This document shows positions 61,819 to 64,000 of a DNA stretch of 64,000 nt, piece by piece; the stretch's first letter is position 1; every line of letters begins with the position of its first letter. The translations under genes and the position numbers were made by a program. The notes under the pieces were generated by a model. That model saw only the letters and a list, made by a program, of their open reading frames with translations. It was not told where the DNA came from and did not search any database. Origin of the DNA: Trileptium ribeirensis (taxonomy: Eukaryota > Nematoda > Enoplea > Enoplida > Thoracostomopsidae); contig JASANE010019462.1 of the NCBI GenBank assembly GCA_030248225.1, positions 18,225 to 82,224 of the forward strand, in the 5' to 3' direction.

Positions 61819-62548
61819 CGTCGTAAGCCCGTTGCCTAGGCGATACAGCGGAATGCCATAGGTGCCATGGATTGTTGCTGCAGGTGGATAGCCAATAATA
61901 CCCGGAGACATGATGTTGCAGAAACGTTCCGATTGCAATCGCTATTTGAACCAGTAGTTTATACAGAACAAAGATTATTGTAAGATAACGATGGTAGACC
62001 TCGCGGAACAACTAGCTGTAGTTGCTGCTGTTGCAATGACAAATGATTCTTGATGACGGCGACTATTATTATTCGGGTGTAGGATCAACTCCTGATCGCG
62101 AATGGAGTTTACTTGGCACTAATTTTTTAGCAACGTCAACTTTGTCGATATTATGGTTTCGTTCGCTAACAGGATTCGACACGGGCACTGATGATTGTGG
62201 TGAGGGACGGTAATGATGATGATGATGATCCACAAGGACGTTGATGTACTGTTCAATGCGGAATTAATGCAACAATGATCGTCCAATGCTGCACTCAAGT
62301 TACTAGTACTACTGCTAAAATTGTTGTTATTCCGCTGACCCCTGGTAATAATACTGCTGGAGGTGGCGGAGGTGGTGGCGGTGATAGAACCAAAAGCGGC
62401 GATACCACAGAGTCAGCAACTGATTCAATATAATGTGGATACAACAATGGGTATTGTAGTTGGTTTCGCCCTGCTGCTGTTGTTGTTGCTGCTGTTGTGA
62501 CTGAGGTCGGCTATGGTGTAGCAGTAATGGATTTAATTTCAAATTACT
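61819..62548 (-). pseudogene. RBMS: RBMS/shep-like low-complexity N-terminal exon (right arm, several indels)
   Basis: Splice sites match the left copy (TTTCTAG before 62548, GTAAGT after 61819), but the exon is 730 bp instead of 723. Visible lesions relative to the left arm are a 2-base insertion after TACAAT near 62451, a base change and 2-base loss near 62245 (CAGTACATC for CAGTCATCATC), an extra C near 62208, indels on both sides of ACTCCATTCG near 62100, and a noisy patch at 61915-61975. The reading frame is lost from the first of these. The Q tract (nine Gln) and the proline tract are still recognisable. The lesions sit mainly in homopolymers and in clusters, which fits consensus errors as well as pseudogene decay. 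Confidence 0.8.
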
Positions 62549-62916
62549 CTAGAAATATATATTATTCATACAGTAGTTTACGTTGGCAATTTATAATTGT
62601 TAAGTTATAACAAAAGTCCATGATTAAAATTTATAGAGGATTATTGCTATCGAACATATTCATATACTTTAAGTTATTCGATCATCTAGTCATCTAGAAC
62701 GAAGTCCTCAAAGTTCTTTGTGGTAATACTGGCTCAAGCCCGGTATTTCCGTGTGTACCTGATGACAGGTCGCAAATAACCTATGATGTTAAAGCGACGA
62801 AATATCGATAACGGCATAGCATGCACTTAGCTTACGTTATTTAAAATTATTTTGCTATGCGGACGTTTCGCTTTCGGCAATAGCGCAAGCCAACAACTAA
62901 ATAAATTTTTTTACAT

Positions 62917-63374
62917 AGTACACGTCGTTGATAAGACACGTTTTACTGGGGCTTCACGGAAAAACCGCTTCCTTACGGGGATCCACTCAACTGGGCACAT
63001 AATTTACTGATGTGCCCAATGACAGATGTATTGCTTCGGATACTCTTTAGCCATGGTGTGATTAATTCAAACCCATTACAGAACTTGTTATTAACGAACA
63101 TGATTTAAGATTGACCTATTGTTGCTTCTGAATAGACTCATTTAAAATAAATTGTCACTAATTTAGCAGAGATGGCTATTTAAAGCGAAACTGCAGCGTC
63201 TGGGTATAATTTTTTACGTATATATAAATAGTATATATAGTACATGTCGTTCATAAGACACGTTTTACTGGTGCTTCACGGAAAAACCGCTTCCTTACGA
63301 GGATCCACTCAACTGGGCACATAATTTACTGATGTGCCCAATGACAGATGTATTGCTTCGCATACTCTTTAGCT
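62917..63374. repeat. direct duplication of about 138 bp, two copies (right arm)
   Basis: Copies at 62917-63051 and 63236-63374 are the reverse complements of 40525-40661 and 40201-40339. The copy-specific base in GGATCC(C/T)CG is kept between the matched pairs, so the local duplication came before the large inverted one. Confidence 0.9.
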
Positions 63375-64000
63375 TATACACTTATATCCTACACTGTTGA
63401 ACGGATACCAGTTTAAAAATCATAACGTACAGAAAGCAGCAAATACCAAGTGGCACGACACGGAGGTCGTTTCCTTAAGAAATATGTCAGAGGGGATGAT
63501 CATGCTGGCGAAATGAAACATCCCATTGGTCAAACGCTAGATACTCAACTGAATCCAACATTTTCGGTGACAATTATATATAGCTACCCGAAATTGACTA
63601 TTTCATCACATCGTTTCCTGTATCACAGTAGAGGCAAGAATGAGCCAAAATTTTTCGGAAAGGCCCGTTTGAAATCGAGCTTCGGCGCGCCCCGACCCGG
63701 AGCAGCGAAATTTTCGGTACAGTTCGGCCCGGTCCATTTGTAATCGGGGTGTAGGCAAGATCAATGTAAAGGATACGGGCGATATAAGAGTAAAAAACTC
63801 GTATATTAATTGAGCCCGACAACAAATTCTTAAACCGTATTCAAGATTACCGAACCGTGTACTTATCATTCGGTCTTTGACTGAAGTGAGAGTCAAAACA
63901 AAAACTTGGATAGACCGCTGGAAATCGGGGCTGGCCCGGGCTCAGCCATGCCGGATCTGCAACATTTCGGCCCGACCCGTTCGTAATCCTGGTGTGGCCC

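Larger units (their letters stand above)
51918..64000 (-). repeat. right arm of the giant inverted repeat (about 12.08 kb, continues past the window)
   Basis: This is the reverse complement of 39580-51637. Paired positions sum to about 103555 near the centre and 103580 at the outer edge, so net indel drift over 12 kb is only about 25 bases. The last bases of the window (TCCTGGTGTGGCCC) are still in the repeat. Some patches are visibly noisier here than on the left, for example 61910-61985 and 52250-52345. Confidence 0.97.

Overview
This window reads as nuclear DNA of an invertebrate animal. It is AT-rich, has no dense gene array, and is full of short dispersed repeats, tandem arrays and transposon debris. 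The only protein-coding gene I recognise is split by GT-AG introns of about 1.7 kb. The gene family is bilaterian and a lophotrochozoan such as a flatworm is plausible, but the species cannot be fixed from sequence alone. No prokaryotic operon, rRNA or CRISPR array is visible.

Region 1 (1-39579) has no gene I can name. It holds a 41-bp GC-rich minisatellite (2579-2878), a 129-bp satellite (8172-9072), a four-copy 150-bp repeat (32322-32920), two tRNA-like SINE heads, the 3' end of a decayed LINE reverse transcriptase (34690-35010, minus), several families of inverted-repeat (foldback/MITE-like) elements, and recurring GC-rich islands. Two possible isolated exons (11921-11970 and 35910-36134) are weak.

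Region 2 (39580-64000) is one huge palindrome. A left arm of about 12.06 kb (39580-51637) is repeated in reverse complement as a right arm of about 12.08 kb (51918-64000), around a unique spacer of about 280 bp. The right arm runs off the window. Each arm carries three exons of an RBMS/alan shepard-type RNA-binding protein: a Q/P/S/N-rich N-terminal exon and two exons that together make RRM1. They lie on the plus strand in the left arm and on the minus strand in the right arm.

The damage in the two copies is reciprocal. The low-complexity exon is open on the left and carries several indels on the right. The first RRM exon is open on the right and lacks one A of a homopolymer on the left. Neither arm alone encodes the whole segment. 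This pattern, with clustered mismatches and homopolymer indels, fits either a recent real inverted duplication with both copies decaying or, quite plausibly, a long-read fold-back or haplotype-joining artefact. Reads across 51.4-52.2 kb would settle it.
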